Of a stretch of DNA of 64,000 bases, positions 52,979 through 61,785 are shown piece by piece. Each line of letters begins with the position of its first letter. Within the stretch, counting starts at the first letter, position 1. The stretch is from Mucilaginibacter achroorhodeus (lineage in GTDB: Bacteria; Bacteroidota; Bacteroidia; Sphingobacteriales; Sphingobacteriaceae): the NCBI RefSeq assembly GCF_007846095.1, contig NZ_VOEI01000001.1, forward strand, positions 186,001-250,000, written 5' to 3'. The position numbers and the translations under genes were made by a program. The notes beneath the pieces are model-generated. The model ran no database searches, was not told where the DNA came from, and saw only the letters and a list, made by a program, of their open reading frames with translations.

Positions 52979-53413
52979 TTAGTTTACAGAGATGACACCA
53001 TTATCTGAGCAAATATTAACGTTACTAAATGTAGCATACGGCCCGGTACTGTTGCCAGAGGTAGCACAAATTTGATAAGCAAATCTATAGTTTTGGCCCG
53101 GCCCGCGTAAATATATGTTATACACCCCACCTACTACGCTAATGGTTTGTGAAGAGGTAAAGTTAAACGACGCGTTAGTACCGCCGGAAAATTGTGGAAC
53201 AAGCTGAAATTGGAACGTGCCGCTACCGGTGTTGTTTTGTACGGTCAAACTATACATAACGGGTTTAACAGCATTTACATCAGCTGGCATGGCTTTCGTT
53301 ACTGTGTTTGGCGCAAAAGCTTCTTTAGTTTGAACGTCGGCCGAAACTATTTGCGCTTTAACCGTAAAGCAAAACAGAAACATCACACTGCATAATAAAA
53401 TGGCTTTTTTCAT
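52979..53413 (-). CDS. Small secreted hypothetical protein
   Basis: The 144-residue protein has a signal peptide (1 to about 20, ending VKAQ). The mature part is a compact beta-rich domain with alternating Thr/Ser/Phe (GTFQFQLVPQFSGGTNASFNF), and two cysteines near the C-terminus that could pair (ICATSGN and NICSDNG). No family was recognised. It is monocistronic, with a strong terminator. It could be a surface or periplasmic protein; nothing in the sequence gives a function. Confidence 0.68.
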   Translation of the reverse strand: MKKAILLCSVMFLFCFTVKAQIVSADVQTKEAFAPNTVTKAMPADVNAVKPVMYSLTVQNNTGSGTFQFQLVPQFSGGTNASFNFTSSQTISVVGGVYNIYLRGPGQNYRFAYQICATSGNSTGPYATFSNVNICSDNGVISVN

Positions 53414-53540
53414 GATAAAAAAGATTAAAGGTTAATAATTGATTAAAGATAACATCCTACACACTAATTAATTGCTATAGATATTATCTAATCATTAACT
53501 TTTATTTGCCATTTATGAAAACGTAAACCAATGGTTAAAT

Positions 53541-54020
53541 TTACGACAAGCTTCCAAATAGCTGCACATGCCAGCTTTCGTTAAATGGAACTTCCCATTT
53601 TGTGCGCAGGTCTGCAAGGGTTTGCACAAGATTATTAAATACGATGGTGTCGTCCTTGATCTTTGCTTCTTTAATCAAGTTCTCAAATTGTTGCCTCGGA
53701 ACTGATCTGATGACATCGCCATCACGGTAAGCCAAATTAAATCGATCAAATAAATTAATGCCGAAGTGCTGTTCCAACTGCTTTATAAAATGAACAGATT
53801 TATCTATTGAACAGCCACTTGCACCTGCCTGGCTTTCATCCACAAACAAAATCAAAAAACGGTTGTATCTAATTTCGGCCTTGGCTAATAACTTGTTATT
53901 GTGTGCTGTCCAGCTGCGGGTAAAGTTGTCTAACAAAACCTGCGCTTCCTGCGCCTCTAATGCTGTTAATTCCCTGTCCGATTGGTAGATCCAAACCCTT
54001 GAATGTGAAGAAAATTCCAT
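53541..54020 (-). CDS. Conserved hypothetical protein (often annotated as ABC transporter ATPase)
   Basis: The 159-residue cytoplasmic protein starts MEFSSHSRVWIYQSDREL. Similar proteins in this phylum carry the label ABC transporter ATPase, but there is no Walker A, Q-loop or signature motif here, so the label is almost certainly wrong. It has a regular alpha/beta pattern (FLILFVDESQAGASGCSIDKSVHFIKQLEQHFGINLFDR), which could be a nucleotide-free Rossmann-like or TBP-like fold. Conservation suggests a real role, but none is known. It stands alone, divergent from the next pair. Confidence 0.75.
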   Translation of the reverse strand: MEFSSHSRVWIYQSDRELTALEAQEAQVLLDNFTRSWTAHNNKLLAKAEIRYNRFLILFVDESQAGASGCSIDKSVHFIKQLEQHFGINLFDRFNLAYRDGDVIRSVPRQQFENLIKEAKIKDDTIVFNNLVQTLADLRTKWEVPFNESWHVQLFGSLS

Positions 54021-54067
54021 GGAACAAATTTACTTGATTTTTTAACTTAAGAATAGTTTAAGTTGTC

Positions 54068-54553
54068 ATGCGAGCATCAATTGTAAAACCTGTTTTAAAA
54101 ATTCGCTCAGGTATTGCGTTACTGATTATTTGCCTGTTATTATGCAGCTTTAAAGGTTTTATGGACGACCTGGAATGGACTGCCTGGGGTAATCGCTTCC
54201 TCAACGAGACTTATGACCCTTCAGTTGACGCTAACATCAAAAAGTTTGAGATCAATCTTACACCAGATCATTTTATCCGCTTAAGAAAAACTTATCAACA
54301 GGGTAAACAGGAATATTTCTCATTCAGGATAAACCGCATGGATGCCCTTAACTTTAAGCCGGGAACAGCGAATACTGATACTTTAGAATTTAAAACCGTT
54401 ACCGACGATATTATCTATCAAACCTTTGAAGACCCTGCCGGCGACCTCGACTCCATGGTTACCCAGTGGGATCTACCCGTGAAGAAACTGTCGCCAAAAA
54501 GGCTGGACAGTTTAAAAGAAGCGTTGACATTTCTTAAAGGAAAAAATCCATGA
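54068..54553 (+). CDS. Membrane-anchored or secreted hypothetical protein
   Basis: The 161-residue protein has an N-terminal hydrophobic segment (about 14-30, with a Cys at 26) followed by a soluble domain of about 130 residues, rich in charged residues and DxD-like patterns. No motif was recognised. It overlaps the next gene by four bases (ATGA), so the two are co-translated. Confidence 0.66.
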   Translation: MRASIVKPVLKIRSGIALLIICLLLCSFKGFMDDLEWTAWGNRFLNETYDPSVDANIKKFEINLTPDHFIRLRKTYQQGKQEYFSFRINRMDALNFKPGTANTDTLEFKTVTDDIIYQTFEDPAGDLDSMVTQWDLPVKKLSPKRLDSLKEALTFLKGKNP

Positions 54554-55119
54554 GATATATTTTGATTGTCTTTCTCATTTGTTTTGCAACAGTTACTGAA
54601 GCACAAAATATAACCAAGCAACAAATTGATAGCTGGTTATTAAAATGTAATACTGCTTATAAGCCCGGAAAGATATCAGGCTACGCATTTAATAAAATAA
54701 TGTATGAGCCTAAAGACTCTATAAAATTAAACAGCGACCTGGCATTGATCAAAGGCACTGACCTGCTAACTATCGATCCTTTTTGGAATGAAGAACTAAT
54801 GCCTTCTACAAATAACCCTGGAAAAATTACGGTATTGATTTTAAAAAAAGGTGAGCAGAACAAATTTATAAAACAATCAACTTTGAAAACAGCATTAGCT
54901 AAATATACAAAGCCTGAAGCCGCTAAAAACGGAATTGTCTCCAAAGAACCGATACTTTTAATTAACGGGCAACCAGTTCTTCAAACAGATTGTTTTACGA
55001 GGTTATCAGCGGTTAAACCGGAAAATATAACAGACATTTATTATAGCAAACATCCGGTGCCGCAAGAACTGTACGGCCCAAATGCCAAAAACGGCATTGT
55101 TACCGTTTGGATCAAATAG
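54550..55119 (+). CDS. Secreted protein ending in a TonB-plug-like domain
   Basis: The 189-residue protein has a signal peptide (1 to about 19, ending TEAQN). The last 55 residues have the pattern of a SusC-type plug end: LLINGQPVL, then KPENITDIYYSKHP and QELYGPNAKNGIVTVWIK. In outer-membrane receptors this sequence (VDGVP, then DIESIEVLKD, then YGSRGANGVILITTK) is followed by a barrel; here there is none. It may be a plug-like module secreted alone, as in M56 peptidase tails. The function is unknown. It overlaps the preceding gene and ends 1 bp before the converging Fe-S gene. Confidence 0.7.
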   Translation: MRYILIVFLICFATVTEAQNITKQQIDSWLLKCNTAYKPGKISGYAFNKIMYEPKDSIKLNSDLALIKGTDLLTIDPFWNEELMPSTNNPGKITVLILKKGEQNKFIKQSTLKTALAKYTKPEAAKNGIVSKEPILLINGQPVLQTDCFTRLSAVKPENITDIYYSKHPVPQELYGPNAKNGIVTVWIK

Positions 55120-55120
55120 C

Positions 55121-55909
55121 TTACAGGCCGTTCGCCTTAACCGTAATTTCTGCAATATCGAGCACTTTTATTTCCTGCTCCTTTTCCATGTGTTTTATGC
55201 CATCGGTAAGCATGGTCATGCAGAAAGGGCAGCCTGATGCGATGACATCCGCTTTTGCTTCCAGAACATCCTGCATGCGCTCGTCGTTGATGTCCTTTTT
55301 ACCCGGCTCAGGTTCTTTAAACATTTGGGCACCACCAGCACCACAGCAAAGTCCGTTGCTTTTGCAACGTTTCATTTCAACCAGGTCGGCATCTAAAATT
55401 TCCAATGCGCGGCGGGGGGCCTCGTAAACATCATTGCCCCTACCAAGGTAACAGGGATCATGAAAAGTGATCTTACGGCCTCTAAAGCTCTCGCCGCCTT
55501 CGGCTTTTAACTTGCCATCGTCTATGAGTTGCTGTATCAATTGCGAGTGATGTATCACTTCATAATTGCCGCCCAGGGCAGGATACTCATTGCGGATGGT
55601 ATTGAAACAGTGCGGGCAACCGGTAACAATCTTTTTAATGTTGTAGCCATCCAGCACCTGTATGTTGGTCATGGCCTGCATCTGGAACAAAAACTCATTC
55701 CCGGCACGTTTGGCAGGGTCGCCGGTGCAGCCTTCTTCTGTACCCAAAACCGCGAAACTTATGTCTACATGCTGTAGTATCTTACAAATGTCGCGGGTTA
55801 TGCGTTGCGCACGTTCATCAAAACTACCGGCACAACCAACCCAAAACAGTATTTCCGGTTGTTTGCCTTCGGCAGCCATTTCGGCCATTGTAGGTATCTT
55901 TTGTTCCAT
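55121..55909 (-). CDS. CCG-domain Fe-S protein (HdrB/LutA/GlpC-like)
   Basis: The 262-residue cytoplasmic protein has two CCG domains. Cysteine motifs are at VGCAGSF, TGCPHCFNTI, HDPCYLGRG, GLCCGAGGA and SGCPFCMTML. Such domains hold non-cubane Fe-S clusters and reduce disulfides or quinones. The partner is the membrane Fe-S protein at 56387, on the same strand. A DUF2750 gene sits between them with only 6 bp to this gene. Together they resemble the HdrBC/LutAB-type electron-transfer pairs of Bacteroidota, sometimes linked to lactate or glycolate oxidation. Confidence 0.9.
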   Translation of the reverse strand: MEQKIPTMAEMAAEGKQPEILFWVGCAGSFDERAQRITRDICKILQHVDISFAVLGTEEGCTGDPAKRAGNEFLFQMQAMTNIQVLDGYNIKKIVTGCPHCFNTIRNEYPALGGNYEVIHHSQLIQQLIDDGKLKAEGGESFRGRKITFHDPCYLGRGNDVYEAPRRALEILDADLVEMKRCKSNGLCCGAGGAQMFKEPEPGKKDINDERMQDVLEAKADVIASGCPFCMTMLTDGIKHMEKEQEIKVLDIAEITVKANGL

Positions 55910-55915
55910 AAGCTC

Positions 55916-56347
55916 TTATTCTTCGCTGATGTTGCTTATAAAGTCTTTAATGCTGCTGTAGCCGGAAAATGTAATGCCCGAATTAACTTCATTCAACCGA
56001 TTTAAAATATCCATCGCCAGGTCAATAGCATCAACTTCTACTCCCTGCATTTGTGCATTCCAATTGATCCCTGCCTGCGTATCATTTTCTGCCATTTCCA
56101 TGCACCAATTCTCCAAAAAATCTGCTAAAAATATCTCTGTCGGCAGAAAACCTTTCCAGTCATCACGTGCACAAGCTTTAGCCTGGGCCCGGTCATTCCA
56201 AAACGGGATAACAGCATCTGCTTCGCCACTTGCATCTGCATTTGCCCAACCGCCTTTTCCTTTCAATCCCCATACCGACCGGTTGGCTGCAGCCTTTTCT
56301 ACAAATGTTTTATATACGGCTTTAAAAGCCTCTGTTTCTTGATCCAT
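55916..56347 (-). CDS. DUF2750 family protein
   Basis: The 143-residue cytoplasmic protein matches DUF2750: FVEKAAANRSVWGLKGKGGWANADASG, then IPFWNDRAQAKACARDDWKGFLPTEIFLADFLENW and GINWNAQMQG. The family is found beside varied genes and its role is unknown. Here it lies between the two parts of a predicted Fe-S electron-transfer pair, with a 6-bp gap to one and 39 bp to the other, so it is likely in the same transcript. Confidence 0.85.
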   Translation of the reverse strand: MDQETEAFKAVYKTFVEKAAANRSVWGLKGKGGWANADASGEADAVIPFWNDRAQAKACARDDWKGFLPTEIFLADFLENWCMEMAENDTQAGINWNAQMQGVEVDAIDLAMDILNRLNEVNSGITFSGYSSIKDFISNISEE

Positions 56348-56386
56348 TAAATTCCTTTTTGTGATCCATCAAATCTGGATCATTAT

Positions 56387-57685
56387 CTAACTTTTTTCCG
56401 CCCAGTTCAATCTATCTGCCTGGCTGTACTTCCAAGGTGCACCATTGTTTTCCATATTGCCAAACATGTTATTTAAACTTGCAGGCGCCTGTGACTCTTC
56501 CATTACCACATATCGGCGCATCTCTGTTATAATTTCCAGCGGGTTAATGTTAACCGGACAAGCCTCTACGCATGCATTACAGGTTGTACAGGCCCATAAT
56601 TCCTCGCGGGTAATGTAGTTATCCAGCAAAGTATTTTCGTTGGTAAAATCCTTTCCGTGCTTGTCTATGTTGTTACCAACTTCGGTGACCCTATCGCGGG
56701 TATCCATCATGATCTTACGGGGCGACAGCTTTTTACCAGTGATATTTGCCGGGCAAACCGATGTGCAACGCCCGCACTCGGTACAGGTGTAGGCATCCAT
56801 CAGGTTTTTCCAGGTAAGGTCGGTCACGTCCTTTGCGCCAAAGCGGCTTACATCAGCAGGCTCGGGTACAAAAGACGGATCAAGCATGGCCTTTACCTCG
56901 TTGGTTACCGAAGCCATATTAGTGAACTGTCCTTTAGGCTTAAGCCTGGAATAATACGTATTTGGGAAAGCCAGCAAAATGTGGAAATGCTTAGAATAAG
57001 GCAGGTAATTTAAAAAAGCCAATATGCCTACAATGTGAAACCACCAGCAAACACGCTCTGCAACAACCAACGCACTTGCTTGTGATGGCAGCAAAGGCGC
57101 TATAAACTCACTTACAGGGAAATTGCCGGCTTGTAAATAATGGCCGTAATGCAAAGCCTGTAACTTATAATCGGCAGCATTCATGGTTAGAAAAGCCGCC
57201 ATTAACAATACTTCCGTAATCAGGATATAGTTTGCATCAGATTTTGGCCACGCGGTCATTTCCTGCCCGGTGAAACGCTTTAACTTTAATACATTACGCC
57301 TCACCAGGAAAATCAAGCATGCTAGCAGTACCAATAACGCCAAAACCTCAAAGCTGCCTATAAGCAAGCCATAAAAGCTTCCCAACGGTTTGGAAAATAC
57401 CCGGTGCGAACCAAATAGCCCATCGATCAATATCTCCAATACCTCTATATTGATTATCACAAAGCCTACATACACAAATAAGTGAAGGATGGCCGCTACG
57501 GGGCGCTTGGTCATTTTACTTTGACCGAGAGCTACACGCGCCATGGTTGCCCAGCGTTCAGCCGGACGATCACTAAAATCTGCATCCCTTCCCAATAAAA
57601 TATTACGACGGATCTTAGCTGCATTTTTCCAGAAGAGGTAAACTGCAGCGGCCAATATGATAAAAAAGATAGCTTGTCCGATCAT
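56387..57685 (-). CDS. Membrane (Fe-S)-binding protein (HdrC/NarI-like fusion)
   Basis: The 432-residue protein has five or six membrane helices in the first 265 residues, with His residues that could bind heme b (for example ILHLFVYVGFVIINIEVLE and VCWWFHIVGILAFLNYLP). Two 4Fe-4S sites follow: CTECGRCTSVCP (about residue 300) and CTTCNACVEACP (about 365). It would pass electrons between the quinone pool and a soluble partner. The pair with the CCG protein is typical; the substrate is unknown. The gene heads the operon. Confidence 0.9.
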   Translation of the reverse strand: MIGQAIFFIILAAAVYLFWKNAAKIRRNILLGRDADFSDRPAERWATMARVALGQSKMTKRPVAAILHLFVYVGFVIINIEVLEILIDGLFGSHRVFSKPLGSFYGLLIGSFEVLALLVLLACLIFLVRRNVLKLKRFTGQEMTAWPKSDANYILITEVLLMAAFLTMNAADYKLQALHYGHYLQAGNFPVSEFIAPLLPSQASALVVAERVCWWFHIVGILAFLNYLPYSKHFHILLAFPNTYYSRLKPKGQFTNMASVTNEVKAMLDPSFVPEPADVSRFGAKDVTDLTWKNLMDAYTCTECGRCTSVCPANITGKKLSPRKIMMDTRDRVTEVGNNIDKHGKDFTNENTLLDNYITREELWACTTCNACVEACPVNINPLEIITEMRRYVVMEESQAPASLNNMFGNMENNGAPWKYSQADRLNWAEKS

Positions 57686-57880
57686 AATTTATTATGCATG
57701 CATAGTATTTAATAGCGAAAATAGTTATTTGTTTTAATGTCACAAGGTATGAAATGTTTTAGATGCAGATGATTTAGCTTGATAAAAAGCTTTTTTAAAA
57801 TTAATGCACTGATAATCAATAGCAGATATGCCACTGTTGCCCTATTTTGAAAAAAAAATTTTAAAAACTGAAAAAAACGC

Positions 57881-57888
57881 TACATTTG
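57881..57888 (+). promoter_or_regulatory. Bacteroidota -7 promoter element (TACATTTG) of tRNA-Phe
   Basis: TACATTTG ends 20 nt before the tRNA start, within an A-rich stretch. The block TACATTTGCAG is shared with the rpsF promoter. No TTG at the usual spacing was found. Confidence 0.65.
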
Positions 57889-57908
57889 CAGACCCCAAAC
57901 GGGATGAT

Positions 57909-57984
57909 GGTGCCATAGCTCAGTTGGTAGAGCAAAGGACTGAAAATCCTTGTGTCGCTGGTTCGATTCCAGCTGGCACCACCA
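57909..57984 (+). tRNA. tRNA-Phe (anticodon GAA)
   Basis: The 76-nt sequence includes an encoded CCA. The acceptor arm GGTGCCA pairs with TGGCACC; the D arm has AGCTCAGTTGGTAGAGC; the anticodon loop is CTGAAAA, giving GAA; the T arm is CTGGTTCGATTCCAGC. The discriminator base is A. All arms are complete. Confidence 0.97.
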
Positions 57985-57991
57985 AAAAAGC

Positions 57992-58026
57992 AAAAGCCTT
58001 TAGTCGAAAGATTAAAGGCTTTTTTG
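57992..58026 (+). terminator. Terminator of the tRNA-Phe gene
   Basis: AAAAGCCTTTA pairs with TAAAGGCTTTT, with a 10-nt loop and a T-run, 8 bp after the tRNA. Confidence 0.85.
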
Positions 58027-58072
58027 TTTCAGTTATTCAACAAGCGCATTGTCCAAAGCAGCGATAATTCAT

Positions 58073-58291
58073 CTATACCAGATCGCTAATGTCGCTTTTG
58101 TGTTTCTTTAATTTACCGGCCTTTTTCTTTAGATAGTCTTTTGCATGTTCTTTAATATCTTCGCCGGCTTCTTGTAACTCACTTTTCTTTTTAATATATA
58201 AGTAAGTAATCGCACCTGCAAACATGGCTCCTATAAGGAGACCTGATATTAGTATACCGTGATTGTCTTCTTTTTTGAATGGGTTTTTCAT
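58073..58291 (-). CDS. YtxH-like small membrane protein
   Basis: The 72-residue protein has one N-terminal membrane helix (about 12-33, LISGLLIGAMFAGAITYLYI). The rest is a highly charged amphipathic helix of Lys, Glu and Asp (KKKSELQEAGEDIKEHAKDYLKKKAGKLKK). This layout matches YtxH/stress-related small proteins. The gene lies after the tRNA terminator and is divergent from the next one. Confidence 0.78.
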   Translation of the reverse strand: MKNPFKKEDNHGILISGLLIGAMFAGAITYLYIKKKSELQEAGEDIKEHAKDYLKKKAGKLKKHKSDISDLV

Positions 58292-58473
58292 AACGTTTAA
58301 TTTAAATCAACAACGCGCGGAACTGATTTTGGTTTACGTGATATAATCGGATCCGCATTTCCATAGGTTTCAACTGCCAAATTTTCAGTTCTGGTAGATC
58401 GATATTTAGTAGTTTACGGCTTTATTGAATCAGCTATAAATCATATATTCGTTTAATATTACAACCCCACAAA

Positions 58474-58668
58474 ATGAACCTTATTTCAATATTTGGATTA
58501 ATTGTTTTCGGCCTCGCTGCTTTGCTTGCTTTAGGCGTTATATTCTTCACCATAGTTAAATACATCCAAAGAAAATATTACCCTACCTGGAAGTTCCCTG
58601 ATTACGTAAGTGTGGGCTATGCAGAATATCTTTACAAGAAATTTGTTAAGAAAGAAATTCCCAAATAA
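58474..58668 (+). CDS. Small single-span membrane protein
   Basis: The 64-residue protein has one hydrophobic helix (about 4-27) and a basic/aromatic C-terminal tail (KYIQRKYYPTWKFPDYVSVGYAEYLYKKFVKKEIPK). It was not assigned to a family. The ATG is preceded by a typical AT-rich leader. It may be a small regulator or an accessory of a membrane complex. Confidence 0.62.
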   Translation: MNLISIFGLIVFGLAALLALGVIFFTIVKYIQRKYYPTWKFPDYVSVGYAEYLYKKFVKKEIPK

Positions 58669-58762
58669 ATAGGCTCTTATTCTTATTAAATCTGGTCATG
58701 TTAAAATTGCTTTAGGCAAGTTGCCCAACTTTGTGAATATTTGTGGTAACGTACTTGCTAAC

Positions 58763-59113
58763 ATGAGCAACATGAAAGAACAAATAAAAACCTTGCTAAA
58801 CGATATCAAACAAAGTGCATTATCCTTTAGCGATGTACTGAAGTTTATAGAAACCGATTATGAACACCAGCCTACGGCATTTAAAAATGGCGAGGCTTAT
58901 AACGAGGCAACACAAAACCAGGGCAGCGCAAAGGTTTTTGCGTTTGCGGAGTTAAACGGCTTAAGCCAGGAAGATACCCTGTATCTATTTGCAGAGCATT
59001 ACCAATCGGTATTGAATAATCCTACCGGTACTGATCATCAAAACATAAGGCAATTTATATTGAACGGCTGGCCGGGCATCTCTTTTGAAGGTGAAGCCTT
59101 AAAAGAAAGATAA
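58763..59113 (+). CDS. HopJ type III effector family protein
   Basis: The 116-residue protein uses the ATG at 58763 (MSNMKEQIKTLL); an upstream in-frame TTG overlaps the likely promoter. It matches the HopJ family: LSFSDVLKFIETDYEHQPTAFKNGEAYNEATQNQGSAKVFAF, then LYLFAEHYQSVLNNP and NIRQFILNGWPGISFEGEAL. The name comes from a Pseudomonas effector, but the family is common in free-living bacteria and no type III secretion genes are present in the window. Its role is probably in the cytoplasm and unknown. A terminator follows. Confidence 0.9.
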   Translation: MSNMKEQIKTLLNDIKQSALSFSDVLKFIETDYEHQPTAFKNGEAYNEATQNQGSAKVFAFAELNGLSQEDTLYLFAEHYQSVLNNPTGTDHQNIRQFILNGWPGISFEGEALKER

Positions 59114-59118
59114 AAACA

Positions 59119-59149
59119 GAAAGCTCCCGGCACAATCGGGAGCTTTTTT
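59119..59149. terminator. Bidirectional terminator between the HopJ-family and rhamnosidase genes
   Basis: AAAGCTCCCG pairs with CGGGAGCTTT around a short loop, with T-runs on both strands. It directly follows both stop codons. Confidence 0.85.
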
Positions 59150-59150
59150 G

Positions 59151-61478
59151 TTAATTGCTGAAGTGGTAATTCCCGGCGGGGATATTTTTCTGCTGAATAT
59201 TTTTTCCTTCAGCATTCGGTAAATAAACAACAGCGGTACTTCCTTTAGGAATGGTTGCATCAAGTGTAAACTTTCCATCGGCTATTTTCCAGCTAACAAT
59301 TATCTTACCTTGAGGACAGATATATGATGCCTTGCACCAGGTTAACCCGCCCCCAAGATCAGGGCGAATGATCACTTGTTGATAACCCGGGCTGCCTGCC
59401 TGTATACCTGCTATATGCTGGTACATCCAATCGCCTATGGCGCCATAAGCATAATGGTTAAAGCTGTTCATGGCCGTAGTTTGAAAGCTACCGTCGGGTT
59501 TTATACCATCCCATCGCTCCCAAATGGTTGTAGCACCCATTTTAATGGGGTACAGCCAGCTTGGATATGTATCCTGTAGCAAGAGCCGGTAAGCTTCCTT
59601 TGTATGCCCGAATCGCGAAAGCACATGGCAAAGGTATGGCGTTCCCAAGAAACCGGTAGTGAGGTGATGGTCGTAAGCCCTTATTTTACTCACCAGGTAA
59701 GATGCCGCCGTTGGGCGGTCTTTTTCTAACAGCATATCAAATTGCAGGGCAAGCACATAAGACGATTGAGTATTGCTTAGTATGCGACCGCTATAAGTTG
59801 TATACTCTTTACGATAAGCATCTTTAATCCGGTTAAGCAATGCTGAATAGTAATTTACATCTTCTGTTTTACCTAAAACACGTGCAGCGTTGATAACCAG
59901 TTGTGTGCTGTATGCGTAAAAGCACTGCGCTATTTCATACTTATCTGTTATGGCATCGCTGCCATCATCGGTAGGCGAATGGTAGCTTAGCCAATCTCCA
60001 AAATGGTCGCCTTTGTTCCATAGATCATTTGTGCTGTTTTGGGTCATAAAACCAACCCATTTTTTCATCGATTCATACTGTTGCTGCAATATTTCTTTAT
60101 CGCCGTAAACCTGGTACATGGTCCAGGGCACAACAGTTGATACATCGCCCCAACCGGCGCTGCCTGCTGCACCATCCAGAATATCGGGCACCACAAAAGT
60201 GACTGCCCCATCTTTCCGCTGGTCTAACGCCACATCAACCATCCATTGCTTAAAAAAATACTGCACATCAAAATTATACGCTGCTGTGCGGGCAAACACT
60301 TGTGCATCACCCGTCCAACCCAAGCGCTCATCGCGCTGAGGGCAGTCTGTAGGTACGTAAAGAAAATTACCTTTTTGCCCCCATTGAATATTATGCTGAA
60401 GTTTATTCAGCATAGGGTTAGAGCACTCAAACGTGCCGCTCGGTTGCATATCTGCGTAAACAGCAACTGCAGTAAAGTCTTCAGGATCAGGATCTGCCCT
60501 AAGCCCTTTTATCTGAATGTACCTGAAACCGAAATAAGTAAAATGAGGTTCAAAAAACTCCTCTCCCTGCCCTTTTAAAATATAGGTGGATGTAGCTTGT
60601 GCTCCCCGCAAGTTTGCGATGTAAAAATTACCTGCTTTGTCTAATACCTCGGCGTGCTGTATGGTAATGGTATCACCTTGCTTACCTTTAACTTTCAGCA
60701 TTACCCAGCCAACCAGGTTCTGGCCAAAATCCAGTACCTTTTCTCCTTTGGGAGTGGTCATAACATTTATTGGTTTAAATACTTCATGTTTGGTTGCCGG
60801 GTAACTTTCTGTTGGCACTAATTTACCTGCATAATCGTCGACAATTTTAACTGGCTTATCTACTTGCAGCAAACGGTTATGATCGATAGTTTCTCCGTTA
60901 TTAATGGAAGATTGCCTGATCGGCCCTTCTCCGCTTTTCCAGGAATCATCAGAGCTAATGATCTCTTTATGGCCGTTAGTATAGGTAAGTTCAAGCTGGC
61001 AGATAAGGGATAACTTAGTACCAAAATAATTACGCCTGTTCTCAAACGCCAAGGCACCGCGATACCAGCCATCTCCCAAAGTTACCTGCAGAATATTATC
61101 GCCTTTTTTAACAAGATCAGTCACATCCCAGGCTTGGTAAGCAATACGTTTATTGTAGCTTGTCCAACCTGGAGTAAGATATGCGTTCCCTACCCGCTTG
61201 CCATTAATTTGAGCCTCGTACAAGCCACGACTGGTTATAAATAACCTGGCCTGCTTGACTTTCCCTAATGAGTTAAATTGTTTGCTAAAGTATTGTGAGG
61301 GGTGATTTAAACTATCCTCCGGATATCCTATCTGTATCCAATGAGCCTGCCATTCTGTAGCGAGATTGTGCAAAAATGCAGGATCGGCACCTGATTGGTC
61401 TTTTTGGGCAAAGGCATTACTCACAAGCATAAAAATAGCTGCCAGCAACACGCCTGGTTTAATTAGGGAACTTCTCAT
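59151..61478 (-). CDS. Alpha-L-rhamnosidase (GH78)
   Basis: The 775-residue protein has a signal peptide (1 to about 24, ending FAQK). Domain order: an N-terminal beta-sandwich (about 35-210, with ASKQFNSLGK-like region and YEAQINGKRVGNAYLTPGWTSYNKR), a concanavalin-like domain, then the (alpha/alpha)6 catalytic barrel from about residue 350. The acid region has CPQRDERLGWTGDAQVFARTA, where the general acid and base of GH78 lie. The C-terminal beta domain ends the protein. It would remove terminal L-rhamnose from plant or bacterial polysaccharides in the periplasm. A ROK regulator gene lies upstream on the same strand. No transport genes are linked. Confidence 0.93.
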   Translation of the reverse strand: MRSSLIKPGVLLAAIFMLVSNAFAQKDQSGADPAFLHNLATEWQAHWIQIGYPEDSLNHPSQYFSKQFNSLGKVKQARLFITSRGLYEAQINGKRVGNAYLTPGWTSYNKRIAYQAWDVTDLVKKGDNILQVTLGDGWYRGALAFENRRNYFGTKLSLICQLELTYTNGHKEIISSDDSWKSGEGPIRQSSINNGETIDHNRLLQVDKPVKIVDDYAGKLVPTESYPATKHEVFKPINVMTTPKGEKVLDFGQNLVGWVMLKVKGKQGDTITIQHAEVLDKAGNFYIANLRGAQATSTYILKGQGEEFFEPHFTYFGFRYIQIKGLRADPDPEDFTAVAVYADMQPSGTFECSNPMLNKLQHNIQWGQKGNFLYVPTDCPQRDERLGWTGDAQVFARTAAYNFDVQYFFKQWMVDVALDQRKDGAVTFVVPDILDGAAGSAGWGDVSTVVPWTMYQVYGDKEILQQQYESMKKWVGFMTQNSTNDLWNKGDHFGDWLSYHSPTDDGSDAITDKYEIAQCFYAYSTQLVINAARVLGKTEDVNYYSALLNRIKDAYRKEYTTYSGRILSNTQSSYVLALQFDMLLEKDRPTAASYLVSKIRAYDHHLTTGFLGTPYLCHVLSRFGHTKEAYRLLLQDTYPSWLYPIKMGATTIWERWDGIKPDGSFQTTAMNSFNHYAYGAIGDWMYQHIAGIQAGSPGYQQVIIRPDLGGGLTWCKASYICPQGKIIVSWKIADGKFTLDATIPKGSTAVVYLPNAEGKNIQQKNIPAGNYHFSN

Positions 61479-61696
61479 AATTGGCGTAAGAATAACAGCC
61501 TAATATAGTACAAGTACTAAACATTCTCATATCCATTAAGTCGCAATAATATTGTTACATAGCGCATTAGCGGTTATCAGCATTTTTGTCGCCTACTTAT
61601 AAATTTGCAAGGTTCCTTCTATCGCCTGGCCTTTAATGTGTGTACAATCGCAAAAGATGTTGTATACTGAATATCCTTGTTTCTCAAGCAAACAAA

Positions 61697-61728
61697 AAAA
61701 GCTGCCCCGGCGAACCGGGTCAGCTTTA
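61697..61728 (-). terminator. Terminator after the ROK regulator gene
   Basis: AGCTGCCCCGG pairs with CCGGGTCAGCT (one G-T mismatch) around a CGAA loop, with a T-run on the minus strand. It lies in the 307-bp gap between the rhamnosidase and ROK genes, which otherwise holds only a likely promoter for the rhamnosidase. Confidence 0.78.
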
Positions 61729-61785
61729 ACTAACCTCAATCAAATATTTAAATCTTTGTTGCACCAGCTAAGCCGGGCTATCTTT

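Noticed and set aside
53541..54020. ABC transporter ATPase label for the 159-residue protein
   Set aside because: There is no Walker A, Walker B or signature motif; the label is probably inherited from an old annotation.
57828..58067. 79-residue open frame covering the tRNA-Phe gene
   Set aside because: It runs through a complete tRNA and its terminator; the encoded sequence is that of the tRNA read as protein.
58763..59113. Type III secretion effector system suggested by the HopJ name
   Set aside because: No secretion apparatus genes are present, and the family is widespread in non-pathogens.
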